A DNA stretch of 64,000 bases from Engelhardtia mirabilis. Its GTDB lineage: Bacteria > Planctomycetota > UBA1135 > GCA-002686595. The DNA lies in assembly GCA_007751255.1 (NCBI GenBank), contig CP036296.1, positions 4,278,001 to 4,342,000 on the forward strand, in the 5' to 3' direction. Of the stretch, positions 30,662 through 39,412 are shown one piece after another. Both the position numbers and the translations under genes were made by a program. The number at the start of each line of letters is the position of its first letter. Position 1 is the first letter of the stretch. Below the pieces are notes generated by a model. The model did no database searches. It saw nothing but the letters and a program-made list of their open reading frames with translations, and had not been told where the DNA came from.

Positions 30662-33450
30662 GCACACAGAACCCCGACCGCCGCTCGCTGCTGCGCCTGG
30701 GCGCCGCCCTGATGGGCGGAGGTGGCCTGGCCGCCTGCGCCTCCACTCCCGAATCCGCGCAGGGTCCCACCGTCGTGCGCGGGCGATCGGCGGCGGCCTC
30801 CGAGAGCGCGCGCGTCTGGCAGGAGGGCGCGGGCAAGCCCTACTCCGAAGGTGTCCTGCACGCCCCCGGCGTCTGCCCCCTGCCCGGCCCCAACAAGAAG
30901 ACGCGCTTCCCGGATCCGGACAAGTACAAGGACACCGAGCGAGTGCCCGGGATGTGTCAGCTCTGCTCGACGGTCTGCGGCACCATCGCCCACGTCAAGG
31001 ACGGGCGGGTGATCAAGATCGACGGCAACCCCAAGGATCCCAACTCGCGCGGCAAGCTGTGCGCCCGGGGTCAGGCCGGCCTCAACCACCAGTACCACCC
31101 CGAGCGCCTGCTCTACCCGCTGAAGCGTGTCGGCGAGCGCGGCGCGGGCAAGTGGCGGCGTATCACCTGGGACGAGGCCTACGACGAGCTCGCCACGCGC
31201 CTGAACGCCTGCCGCGAGAGCGACCCGACCCAGTTCGCCTTCCACCAGGGCCGCAGCCGCTCGAAGGACCCGGTCTCGGCCTTCTTGGACGCCTTCGGCA
31301 CGAAGACGCAGCTCAACCACCGCGGGCTGTGCTCGGCCTCGCGCCGCGCGGCGAACCTGACCTACCTGTTCGAGTCGGACTGGGACCTCGGCGACTACCA
31401 GCACACGAAGTACATCTTGAACTTCGGCTCCAACATGTTCGAGGCTCACCAGGGCCACGTCGCCGGGGCCCAGCGCATCCAGCAGGGCCGCTTCGACAAC
31501 GGGGCCAAGCTGGTCACCTTCGACGTGCGCATGTCGAACACCGCCGGCAACTCCGACGAGTTCTTCATGCCGCGCCCGGGAACAGACGGCGCCATCGCCC
31601 TGGCCTTGGCCCACGTGATCGTCAAGGAAGGCCTGGCGGACGCGCAGTGGTTCAAGACCTGGGCCAATGCCAGCCTCGAGGACGTCTGGGAGCACGTGTT
31701 GAAGGACACGACCCCTGAGTGGGCCGAGGGCGTCAGCACCGTGCCCGCCGCGGACATCGCGCGCATCGCTCGCGAGTTCGCCGCCGCTGCGCCGCGCGCC
31801 ACGACGATGTGCAATCGCGGCTCCTCCGCCCACGTCAACGGCTACTACAACGACCGCAGCATCATCCTGCTGAACGGCCTGGTGGGCAGCGTCGGCAAGC
31901 ACGGCGGCTGGTGTTGGATGTGGACCGGCGGCATGGATTCGGGGCGCTTCAAGCTGCCGCCGCAGCCGGCCAAGACCAGCGCGAAGTCCGTCCTCGCCGA
32001 CCCGCCGGAGTTCGTGCTCGCCAACACCTGGAACACGATGCGCGTGGGCGAGATCGTGTATTGGTACCTGAAGCAGGAGCGGGCGCGGATCCAGGTCTAC
32101 ATGACCTACAACCTCGACTCGCCCATGACCTGGCCCGAGATGGACGTCACGCGCAGCGTCCTCTTGGACGAGGACAAGATCGGGTTCCACGTCTGCATCA
32201 ACCCCTTCTACAACGAGACGGCGCACTTCGCGGACATGGTCCTGCCCTGGACCACCTACCTCGAGCGTTGGGAGCTCGACGCGCGCGGGGCCTACAACCT
32301 GAGGCCCTACGTCAACGTCCGCTGGCCGATCGCCGAGCCCCTGGGCGAGGCCAAGGACCTGCGCGAGATCCTGCCCGAGCTCGCGCGCCGCATGGGTGGC
32401 GACATGGCCGAGCAGTGGTTCGCCCAGCACAGCCAGGAGGAGTACATGCGCGAGTGGGCGAAGGACATCCCCTTCGACGCCGAGAAGTACGCGGACCCCC
32501 TCGACTTCCTGCGCCACGAGGGGGCCTATGAGGATCCCGAACAGCGGCCCTACTTCGAGCCGCACCTCTTGCCCTTGACCGAGGCCGATCTGGCGGACTC
32601 CGTGACGGACGAAGCGACCGGGGTCATCACCAAGGACGGCAAGGGCATCGGCATCTGGATCGACGGCGAGGCGGTGCGCGGCTTCAAGACCCCCAGCCGC
32701 AAGTTCGAGGTCTACTCCGAGTTCGTGGTCAAGACCGCGCGCAACGAGGACACCAGCGATCTGACTTCGCTCGCCAACTCGAAGGGTAAGAATCGGGCCT
32801 CCCACCACCGCGGGCACGAGTACGAGCTCTCGCCCTGGCCCAAGTTCGAGCTGCCCGAAGAGCACCGGGACCTCGACGAGGACCAGCTCGTGATGACGTC
32901 CTTCAAGTGGTGCGTCCACAACCACGGTCGGACCGCCAACCTGAAGTGGTGCTCCGAGATCGTGCACTCGAACCCGGCCTGGCTGCACCCGGAGACGGCC
33001 AAGCGCTTCGGGTTGAAGAACGGCGACTGGATCGAAGTCACAGGCTATCGCTCGACAACCCTGCACCGGGCCATGCCCGGGCTCGAGCTCGGCGACGGCC
33101 CGATCGAGCGCAAGCTCGAGCTGCCGATCGTGGTGACCAAGGGGGTCCACCCCGCTGCCATCGCGATCTCGAACTCCCTCGGGCACGACCAATACACCCG
33201 CGTGGCCCAGGCCAGCAGGCAGGGTCCCGTCGGCAGTCAGTCCGCGGGGATGGACCGCGCCGGCCTGCGCGACGAAGACTGGGAGCGCAACATGTGGTGG
33301 CAGGACGACTCCGGCGGCGACCGCGCCAAGTGGCAACGCAACACCGGCAACGGCTGGGCCCAGAACCACGTGCTGCCGATCGCTCCGGACTACATCTCGG
33401 GCCAGCAGGCCTTCAACAGCACCGTCGTGCGGATCCGGAAGCTCTCGTGA
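30658..33450 (+). CDS. molybdopterin oxidoreductase catalytic subunit (DMSO reductase family), Tat lipoprotein
   Basis: A 930-residue catalytic subunit. The N-terminus combines a twin-arginine motif (DRRSLLRLG) with a lipobox-like GLAAC, so it is probably exported folded and lipid-anchored. The 4Fe-4S binding domain is CQLCSTVCGTIAHV followed by SRGKLCARGQAG. Cys225 in HRGLCSASRRA is the likely molybdenum ligand, placing it nearer the Psr/Phs/Nar-periplasmic-type enzymes than the Ser-ligated ones. Further pterin-binding blocks: ILNFGSNMFEAHQGH, LNGLVGSVGKHGG, and the C-terminal molydop-binding domain (AKRFGLKNGDWIEVTGYRS). The substrate cannot be deduced; polysulfide, thiosulfate, tetrathionate and arsenic oxyanions are all possible. 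It is coupled to both flanking genes by 4-bp overlaps. Confidence 0.88.
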   Translation: MSTQNPDRRSLLRLGAALMGGGGLAACASTPESAQGPTVVRGRSAAASESARVWQEGAGKPYSEGVLHAPGVCPLPGPNKKTRFPDPDKYKDTERVPGMCQLCSTVCGTIAHVKDGRVIKIDGNPKDPNSRGKLCARGQAGLNHQYHPERLLYPLKRVGERGAGKWRRITWDEAYDELATRLNACRESDPTQFAFHQGRSRSKDPVSAFLDAFGTKTQLNHRGLCSASRRAANLTYLFESDWDLGDYQHTKYILNFGSNMFEAHQGHVAGAQRIQQGRFDNGAKLVTFDVRMSNTAGNSDEFFMPRPGTDGAIALALAHVIVKEGLADAQWFKTWANASLEDVWEHVLKDTTPEWAEGVSTVPAADIARIAREFAAAAPRATTMCNRGSSAHVNGYYNDRSIILLNGLVGSVGKHGGWCWMWTGGMDSGRFKLPPQPAKTSAKSVLADPPEFVLANTWNTMRVGEIVYWYLKQERARIQVYMTYNLDSPMTWPEMDVTRSVLLDEDKIGFHVCINPFYNETAHFADMVLPWTTYLERWELDARGAYNLRPYVNVRWPIAEPLGEAKDLREILPELARRMGGDMAEQWFAQHSQEEYMREWAKDIPFDAEKYADPLDFLRHEGAYEDPEQRPYFEPHLLPLTEADLADSVTDEATGVITKDGKGIGIWIDGEAVRGFKTPSRKFEVYSEFVVKTARNEDTSDLTSLANSKGKNRASHHRGHEYELSPWPKFELPEEHRDLDEDQLVMTSFKWCVHNHGRTANLKWCSEIVHSNPAWLHPETAKRFGLKNGDWIEVTGYRSTTLHRAMPGLELGDGPIERKLELPIVVTKGVHPAAIAISNSLGHDQYTRVAQASRQGPVGSQSAGMDRAGLRDEDWERNMWWQDDSGGDRAKWQRNTGNGWAQNHVLPIAPDYISGQQAFNSTVVRIRKLS

Positions 33451-34046
33451 CAGGGTCGCCGAGCGCCGACGCTGCACCGGGCCACGAGGCGCCGGCGGAC
33501 CCCGAGCGAGCCCCCCTGCGGGCCGTCGCGGACCTCCTCGGACAGCTCCTACTGAGAGAGGTGGACAGCGCCCAACTCGAGCGCCTGCGCGAGCCGCCCC
33601 TCGCGGCGGCGCTGGGCGAGTGGGGCATCGAACTCCCGCCCCCCACCGAGCAGGCGAGTTGGATCGAGGCCCGCGGCGCCGACTACCACGACCTGTTCCT
33701 GCGCCCAGAGACCGGACCGCTGGTCCAGTCCCTGTGGACCCAGGGTCGCTACGAGGGCGACGCCACCGTGCGCGTGCGCAAGCTGGCCGAGGTCGCCGGC
33801 ATGGAGTTCCAACGCTCCGCCGCCCGCGGTGCGGCGGTCGACCACCTGGGCAGCCTGCTGCTCCTGTGGAGCGCGACCGACGGCCACGCCCAGGCCGTCG
33901 CCGACGAGATCGCGGCCGCGCATCTGGAGTGGGGACTCGCGGGGATGGCCCGAATCGAATCGACCGGCGGGTTCTACGGCGCCGTGGCTGCCGCGGCCGC
34001 CGACCTGGTTCGCGCGATCCTCGCGGCGTCGCCACTCACGCGTTAG
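33447..34046 (+). CDS. TorD/DmsD-like molybdoenzyme maturation chaperone
   Basis: A 199-residue, mostly helical cytoplasmic protein. The TorD-family signature is seen at about residues 75-100 (DYHDLFLRPETGPLVQSLW), with the DH-LGSLLLLW segment later. These chaperones bind the Tat leader of the catalytic subunit and hold export until the cofactor is inserted. GTG 33447 overlaps the catalytic-subunit stop (GTGA), so the three genes form one translationally coupled operon. The stop at 34046 is the last backbone gene end before the accessory region. Confidence 0.75.
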   Translation: MTGSPSADAAPGHEAPADPERAPLRAVADLLGQLLLREVDSAQLERLREPPLAAALGEWGIELPPPTEQASWIEARGADYHDLFLRPETGPLVQSLWTQGRYEGDATVRVRKLAEVAGMEFQRSAARGAAVDHLGSLLLLWSATDGHAQAVADEIAAAHLEWGLAGMARIESTGGFYGAVAAAAADLVRAILAASPLTR

Positions 34047-34147
34047 GACGCACCACGCGCCCGATCTCGACCACCCCGACGGAACGCACCCCTCCCCGGT
34101 CCCCCCGAGCTGTCCCCCTCTGCGCGCCGCCGAGACGCAAGGACGGC

Positions 34148-34590
34148 TCAGTGAGCACGGCCGCCGCCCCCCAGGCGCTTGGCGAGCTGGGGAGTCGAAC
34201 ATGTCTCCTCGGGACTCTCCGCACCCTTCTCCGTGCGGGCGGCAACGACCCTGGCACCGGGGGGCTCCGCCATCGCGCGAAGGTAGCGTTTCTCCGACGG
34301 GGTCAGGCGATCGAAGCGAACGCGGAAGAAGCTCTCGTCGAGCGAAGCAATCGCAGATGCCGAGGCAGTCTCGACATCGTGCAGGGCAATCGGCGAACTC
34401 AGCGCAACGTCCCAGACATGCTTGCCCCACTCCTGGAGGAAGTAGGGGTAGCCATGCGTTTCCTCCACGATGCGATTCAGTGCCTGCGGGTCGAACTCCA
34501 CACCTTCGACCCGCGCAGGTTTCGCGAGCGCCGAGCAAGCGTCCCCGGGAGGGAGTGTGAGCGCGGTCGATCGGATGGGTGCCGTCGGAC
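34148..34590 (-). pseudogene. C-terminal remnant of an AAA-type ATP-binding protein
   Basis: The minus-strand frame reads AKPARVEGVEF, RIVEETHGYPYFLQEWGKH and FFRVRFDRLTPSEKRYLRAM. These are the sensor/lid and following segments of the large ORC/Cdc6-like AAA ATPases common in mobile regions. The P-loop half is missing, and after RYLRAMAE the usual winged-helix continuation is lost, so both ends are truncated. The upstream break coincides with the left copy of the 84/85-bp direct repeat (34558-34641). Probably debris from an earlier insertion. Confidence 0.6.
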
Positions 34591-34641
34591 CGCTTGCCTC
34601 TGACTGCTTTCGTCGAGTGCTCCGGTTGTAGTGGTACCGAG
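34558..34641 (+). repeat. 84-bp direct repeat, left copy
   Basis: Matches 42394-42478 in the same orientation with a handful of mismatches and one-base indels. It starts TGAGCGCGGTCGA and ends GTGGTACCGAG. The two copies bracket the AbiE/primase-helicase operon. Translated, the end reads FVEC-x-GC/S-GG-like, similar to the zinc-ribbon piece of the serine-recombinase remnants, so it may be recombinase-derived debris rather than a transposon end. Confidence 0.8.
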
Positions 34642-34721
34642 CCAGTGTCCTGGATCAGCAGTTCGGCGTGACTTCCCAGGCTCCGATCGCCGCTGGCGTC
34701 GTTGCGCGTCCTCCGATCCTG

Positions 34722-34797
34722 CCCCCGCTACCACCGACCAACGCAAAGAGCCGCCCCCTTGGAGGCGGTCCTTTGCGTTGGTTGGTGGTAGCGGGGG
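34722..34797. repeat. tRNA-3'-end-like imperfect palindrome (candidate distal attachment site A)
   Basis: Left arm CCCCCGCTACCACC-(G)ACCAACGCAAAG, right arm its near-complement ending GGTGGTAGCGGGGG, with a GC-rich hairpin between (CCGCC...GGCGG). It is a diverged copy of the palindrome that follows the initiator tRNA at 58205-58300. The right arm contains TGGTAGCGGGGGC, the reverse complement of the tRNA 3' end with CCA, and continues CTC-x-TG-x-GCTCGAC as at 56702-56716. It fits the distal end of an island integrated at the tRNA. The rest of 34602-34833 has no gene. Confidence 0.65.
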
Positions 34798-34833
34798 CCT
34801 CATGTGCTCGACAGCAGAGCGCGATCGGCACCG

Positions 34834-36450
34834 TCAGCCCCTCCTTCCATGCCTCGCCGTCCCGAGGTGCTCGTCGAGCTCGCCTTGCAGCGCCGGGTAG
34901 CGGCTGTAGCGGGATCGCAGTCGGGCGATCCAGCGGCCGCCTTCCGGAGTCGCGTCGAGGTTGGCGCACGCAGCGACCAACTGGGCCGCGTGCCCGTAGT
35001 GCCGGCGCCGCTGCTCCTTGGTCACACCCTCCACACGCTTCTCGGCCGCCTTCCGCATGGCCGCGAGCATCGCAGACCTGGCCTCCGCACAGATCGGCCG
35101 CCTGACTCCAGCGGCCTCCAGGATCGCGGCCACGTCGGGCGCCCGGAGTCGCGGCTCGTCCGGATCGGCGTTCATCGGTCCCAGCTCGTCCAGGTCCATG
35201 CAGCGCACCGGCGACGGTCGGCGGCCGGACCCGGCTCCGGAATCCCCATCGCCCAACAGCTCGGCGAACAGTGGAAAGACCAGGTGACCCGGATGCTCCG
35301 GGCTCGACCAACCCAACCCCGGCGCCGCGGAGAGCCGCTTCGCCGCGGACTCCAGGTCTCCGACTACCATGTGGAGCACGGCACGCTGACGCTCGTCGCG
35401 CTTGGGACACGCCTCGAGTGCCTCCACCGTGCTGCTCCTGATTCGGGCTGCGGTCCGAGCCGCACCGAGCCAGCGCCGGAGCCGTACCAGGCTCGGTGCC
35501 TCGCGCCACACCTGCTCGAGTCGAGCAGGCAGGTCTCGGCGGCCGAGCTCCTGCGCGGCCAGCGCGGCTCCGTCCAGGAACTCGCCGCGACGGTGCGAGT
35601 CATCGCGGACGGTCTCAGCAGCTTCCTCGAACGCCGCGAGCGCGGCCTTCCAGTCCGTCACTTCGACCAGCGCACGACACCAGACGCGCAGGTCCTGGCC
35701 GCGCCGCGTAGCACGCGCATGCGCCGCGAGCCCATCCACCCCCTCGAGGCGCTGCACGACCTCACGCATCCATCGATCCTCGTCGGAGTCCCAGCCACCT
35801 CGGCTGGCGCCGCCGGCGGCTTCCTTCTCGATCAGGGCACGCCACCGAGCCAGGAATCCGCCGAGGTCCGGCAACGGCTCGACGGCGACGCTCTCCATCT
35901 CTGAGAGCGGCTCCCAAAAGAGCCCCAGGTTTCCAGCCGCACGGAGCGCAGCGTGGACGGCCTCCGCGCGCTCTCCGGGATCGACGGTCATGTAGGTCGC
36001 CACGAGGTACCGCGCGGCGCACTGCCCGATGTCGACGGTGAGCACTTCGTCCGCCATCTCGTCTTGACCGAGATCGATGTCCGCGACGGCGATCGGTGGC
36101 AGCAAGGCGTGGAAGATCCGTCGCGCGCCCTCGTAGTCCTTGCGGAGGAAGGCGCCGGTCCCGCGGCGCAGGAACCGGTCGACGGCGCGCGGATCGGCGT
36201 AGTGGCTCCGCTCGGCCGTCTTCGCGAAGGAAAGGACCTCGGCCACCGCGTCATCGTCGGGGCCCTCGGGTTCCCACCCACTCCCCTTTCTCGCAGCGCA
36301 GGCCACGAGCCGATCGACCATCATGCCGCGCGCACGCTCGTCGAGATCGGGAAGCGCCTCCCGCAGCAGCTCGCGAAGATCCTCGGCTTCCAGCGCCTCG
36401 AGGGCGCCGGCCAAGCTGATTGCGGTCATCTTTCTCCTGCGGCGCCCCAT
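34834..36450 (-). CDS. unknown helical-repeat protein, last gene of the AbiE/primase-helicase operon
   Basis: A 538-residue cytoplasmic protein, rich in Ala, Arg and Glu, made of repeated amphipathic helices (for example WRALIEKEAAG, WKAALAAFEEAAETVRDDS, VVGDLESAAKRLSA, and RRRHYGHAAQLVAACANL near the C-terminus). The last segment, with HYGHAAQLVA, WIARLRSRYSRYPAL and ELDEHL, resembles the TPR-like C-terminal regions found in SWIM-domain and similar conflict-system proteins. I do not recognise a named family. There are no Cys-pair zinc motifs, signal peptide or membrane segment. ATG 36450 is 3 bp from the preceding gene's stop; an internal Met at 36429 (TAISLAGALEALEAEDL) is an alternative start. 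Its operon place suggests a regulatory or effector role in the same conflict system. Confidence 0.7.
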   Translation of the reverse strand: MGRRRRKMTAISLAGALEALEAEDLRELLREALPDLDERARGMMVDRLVACAARKGSGWEPEGPDDDAVAEVLSFAKTAERSHYADPRAVDRFLRRGTGAFLRKDYEGARRIFHALLPPIAVADIDLGQDEMADEVLTVDIGQCAARYLVATYMTVDPGERAEAVHAALRAAGNLGLFWEPLSEMESVAVEPLPDLGGFLARWRALIEKEAAGGASRGGWDSDEDRWMREVVQRLEGVDGLAAHARATRRGQDLRVWCRALVEVTDWKAALAAFEEAAETVRDDSHRRGEFLDGAALAAQELGRRDLPARLEQVWREAPSLVRLRRWLGAARTAARIRSSTVEALEACPKRDERQRAVLHMVVGDLESAAKRLSAAPGLGWSSPEHPGHLVFPLFAELLGDGDSGAGSGRRPSPVRCMDLDELGPMNADPDEPRLRAPDVAAILEAAGVRRPICAEARSAMLAAMRKAAEKRVEGVTKEQRRRHYGHAAQLVAACANLDATPEGGRWIARLRSRYSRYPALQGELDEHLGTARHGRRG

Positions 36451-36453
36451 GGG

Positions 36454-37062
36454 CTAACCCGCGCACTCCTCGAACAGAAAGGGCCACTCGGCCGCGCACT
36501 GCTGGCGCAGTCTGGCGAGCAACGCCTCGGGGTCCCTCCCCTCCTCGTGCGTGCCGAGCGTCAGGTAGTGGTTCCTCTCCTTGTGCACCGCGTAGAGAAT
36601 CCACTCGCCGGTCAGACGCCTGCGCCACGCCCGGTCCTCGTACCCCCCCACCGTGAGCCGATGGGCCAATACACGAGTCCACATGACCGGATCCTCGCCA
36701 TGTTCTTTGGCGATGGCCGCAAGTGCTTGGTCCAAGGCCTGGTTCCCGCCGCGATTCAGGCCCCAGCGTAGGCAGATGTTGCGCGGAATGTGCCGGGCGG
36801 ACGAGTAGTGCTTGTGCCAGAACCGCTGAAGAAGTGGATGCCGAAACGGCTTGGGCTCCTTGGTCATCGACGATTTCCCGATGCCCTCCAGAAAGTCCAT
36901 CTCGTCGAGAACGGGGAAGTAGTCCCCGCGGCCCTCGCGCAGTGCAACCAAGAGGATGGCGAGCGAAGTGCTCACACGATCTGCGTACACTCGTCCACCC
37001 ACGGCCTCGACCTTCAGGCTGCGACGCTCGTCAGGTCCCAGACTAATGCGCTGCATCTCCAT
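36454..37062 (-). CDS. unknown protein of the AbiE/primase-helicase operon
   Basis: A 202-residue protein: a short N-terminal part (MQRISLGPDERRSLKVEA) resembling the start of a regulator or small binding domain, then a helical middle (RHIPRNICLRWGLNRGG) and a conserved-looking end (GEWILYAVHKERNHYLTLGT, then HEEGRDPEALLARL and WPFLF). The C-terminal pattern, NxYLTL-x-H-EE, recurs in mobile-element proteins I cannot name. It overlaps the stop of the primase-helicase gene by about 20 bp and is followed after 3 bp by the 538-residue gene, so it is part of one transcription unit. Start ATG 37062; ATG 37056 is equally possible. Confidence 0.65.
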   Translation of the reverse strand: MEMQRISLGPDERRSLKVEAVGGRVYADRVSTSLAILLVALREGRGDYFPVLDEMDFLEGIGKSSMTKEPKPFRHPLLQRFWHKHYSSARHIPRNICLRWGLNRGGNQALDQALAAIAKEHGEDPVMWTRVLAHRLTVGGYEDRAWRRRLTGEWILYAVHKERNHYLTLGTHEEGRDPEALLARLRQQCAAEWPFLFEECAG

Positions 37063-39412
37063 GGGACAGTCCGCCCTGGCCTGTGTTGTTCGTGAATCCG
37101 ATGCCCTGGAGCGTCCTCTGCCGCCGGGCCTGCATCCGAGCGAGGACGGGAACCAGCCCATCTCGGTAGTCGTAGACGGTCACGGCGTGCTTCATTGTGT
37201 GCGAACGGAGGATGCGCCCAGCGTACTGGATGACCTTCCCGCGGAAGGAGATCGGGAACGCCAGCACCAGCGTGTCGAGGCGCGGCAGGTCGAAGCCCTC
37301 CCCCACCAAGGCCCCGGTGGCGACAACGAGCACGGGATTCTCTCGGCCCGCATCGTTCAGACCGGCGACACGGGTGAGACGCTCCTTCTTCTTCACGCCC
37401 CCGTGCAGCACGACCGGAGAAGTTCCGGCCGACTGCAGGGTCTCGGCCAGGCGTTCCAGGTGGTCTCGCCATTCCGTCAGGACCAGGCAGTTCTTCCCGT
37501 CCTCCACGGCTTCCCGGACGTCTTCGCAGATCAGACGGTTCCGGCCCTCGTCCTGCACGAGTTCCCGGTAGACCTGCTGGATGGGAGCGTCGACCCCCAG
37601 ATCCGGTTCGAAGCCCGTCGCGCGAACGACGAGCCAGCGCTCCATCGCATCGGCATCCGGGTTCCCTTCGGAACGGTAGCGGACGGGGCCGCAGCGCATC
37701 GTGATCAGCTCTCCGAGCCCGTCGCGCCGGTAGGGTGTCGCGGTCAAGCCCAGGACGAACCGGGCCGCGGCCTCCCGAATGACCGCGTCGAACGAGACGG
37801 CCGGGACGTGATGGCACTCGTCGACGACGACCTGTCCGTAGTCGGCGAACACCTCACTCGCCGCGTCGGGCTGGAGACTCTGGATCATGGCCAGGTCGAT
37901 CACCCGACTGCGGCGCTTGCGCCCGCCTCCCAGCTGTCCGATCTCCCTGGAAGACAGGCCCAGGGAGCGCTGGAGCTCGAGTTTCCACTGATCGAGCAGG
38001 TGTTTGCGGTGGACCAGCACGAGCGTCGGGACGCTCCTGGCCGCAATCACCGCACATGCCACGCGCGTCTTGCCGCTTCCCGGAGGCGCGACGAGAACGC
38101 CCTCGTCGTGGCGTAGGAGTTCGCGCGCCGCCGCTTGCTGGATCGGCGACAGGGCCTCCTCGAGGCGCAACGCAATGCGGCCGGGGAGCGTTCGCGAGTC
38201 TTCGACGTCCAGCCGTGATCCGACCTCTCGAACTGTGGACTCGAGCTGGCTCAGGACTCCCCGTGGAAGGTCAAGATGCGTCAGGTCTTCTCCGTAGCAG
38301 CGCACGAAGCGTGGCGTACCGTAGACCGACAGGCGCAGCTTCTGTCGCTTGTGGAACTCGGGATTGTGCAATGAGGCGAGATGCTTGATCCGAGCCAGGA
38401 GCGACGGCGGCAGGCCCGAGCGCTCCAGCGAGAGCCTCGGGCCCTGCACACAACGGATCGACTTCGGCGGGGGCGGCTCGGGAGCAGAACGCCCCCACCG
38501 CGACGGAAAGTTCGATCCTTCGGCTCCCACGTCCATCGGCGGCAGTTCGCCCAGGAGCGCCTCGAGAGCACCCGGCGTGAGGCGCCGCACCAGGCTGAGG
38601 CCCCGCCATGGATCGGGCCACGGCCGTAGTTCGCGATCGAGAAACTCCGTGTTCCCGAGCGCACGAGTTCCCTTCTGCAACGGCAACGCGATCAGGTTGC
38701 CGAAGCCGCCCTTGGGCATGAAATCCTGGTTCGGGAACAGGCGGTCGTAGCTCGTGAGCTCCATCTCACCCCTGGCGACCATGGTCTCGCGCAAGAGCCC
38801 GGTACCCAGCCTCCGGGCCTGGACCGCCGACACCGGGCGTGTGAAGAAGATCCAGACGTGCCCCCCCTGCCCGGAGCGCGACCGCTCCAGATAGGCGGGG
38901 ACCCGCCATCGATCGGCCGCTTCCAGGAATCCGAGCGCGTCCGGTGCCCACGTCGGCCCGTCGAAGTCGCAAGCGAGCAGGCGGCACGTGTCATCGCGGA
39001 GGAGCGGGTAGAGCCCGACGGTCTCCTCACCCGCGAGGTGCCGAAAGAGAACTTCCTCGGTCAGCGGAAGGTAGTCCTTGGCGCCGCACCCCGAGCGGCC
39101 GCGCGCCGCCGGCGAGTACCCCTTCTTCCCGCTGCGCTCGTCGCACCAGTAGCGGGCATACACGTCCTCGCGACCCCGGAAGAGCACTCGGAACAGCGCG
39201 ATCCTGTCTCGGGCCGTGGAACGAGCGTCCACCTGCGGCAGCGGATCGTCCTCGGGGAAGAGACGACCTGCCTCGACGTCGGCTTCCGGCAGGACGCCCG
39301 GCGGCAGGCCGAGCATCCCCCGAAGGCGCTCGTTCTCCGCGCGGAGCCGTGCGTTCTCATCCTCGAGTCCGGCCATGCGGTCAGTCGAGGGCTCCGCAAG
39401 CTGCAAGCTCAT
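37043..39412 (-). CDS. TOTE-type archaeo-eukaryotic primase fused to an SF2 helicase
   Basis: A 789-residue fusion. Residues 14-35 are a short coiled coil (LEDENARLRAENERLRGML). Residues about 65-300 form an archaeo-eukaryotic primase (AEP) domain: metal site CDFD (Asp149, Asp151), SGQGGHVWIFF (His185) and the later FGNLIALPLQ strand; this arrangement matches the AEP domain of TOTE conflict systems. Residues about 415-760 are a DEAD/DEAH-like helicase: PPGSGKTR (Lys448), DECH (531-534), TATPYR and QYAGRILR. The protein could synthesise or sense nucleic-acid ends and unwind DNA. ATG 39412 overlaps the stop of the nucleotidyltransferase gene (ATGA); an in-frame ATG at 39427 is less likely. It sits between a toxin-antitoxin pair and two unknown genes in one operon. 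Confidence 0.85.
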   Translation of the reverse strand: MSLQLAEPSTDRMAGLEDENARLRAENERLRGMLGLPPGVLPEADVEAGRLFPEDDPLPQVDARSTARDRIALFRVLFRGREDVYARYWCDERSGKKGYSPAARGRSGCGAKDYLPLTEEVLFRHLAGEETVGLYPLLRDDTCRLLACDFDGPTWAPDALGFLEAADRWRVPAYLERSRSGQGGHVWIFFTRPVSAVQARRLGTGLLRETMVARGEMELTSYDRLFPNQDFMPKGGFGNLIALPLQKGTRALGNTEFLDRELRPWPDPWRGLSLVRRLTPGALEALLGELPPMDVGAEGSNFPSRWGRSAPEPPPPKSIRCVQGPRLSLERSGLPPSLLARIKHLASLHNPEFHKRQKLRLSVYGTPRFVRCYGEDLTHLDLPRGVLSQLESTVREVGSRLDVEDSRTLPGRIALRLEEALSPIQQAAARELLRHDEGVLVAPPGSGKTRVACAVIAARSVPTLVLVHRKHLLDQWKLELQRSLGLSSREIGQLGGGRKRRSRVIDLAMIQSLQPDAASEVFADYGQVVVDECHHVPAVSFDAVIREAAARFVLGLTATPYRRDGLGELITMRCGPVRYRSEGNPDADAMERWLVVRATGFEPDLGVDAPIQQVYRELVQDEGRNRLICEDVREAVEDGKNCLVLTEWRDHLERLAETLQSAGTSPVVLHGGVKKKERLTRVAGLNDAGRENPVLVVATGALVGEGFDLPRLDTLVLAFPISFRGKVIQYAGRILRSHTMKHAVTVYDYRDGLVPVLARMQARRQRTLQGIGFTNNTGQGGLSHGDAAH

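Noticed and set aside
30586-34035. 1149-codon open frame on the minus strand opposite the molybdoenzyme operon
   Set aside because: Low-complexity Gly/Val/Arg/Leu composition with no motif; it is a shadow of the plus-strand genes caused by high GC at third codon positions.
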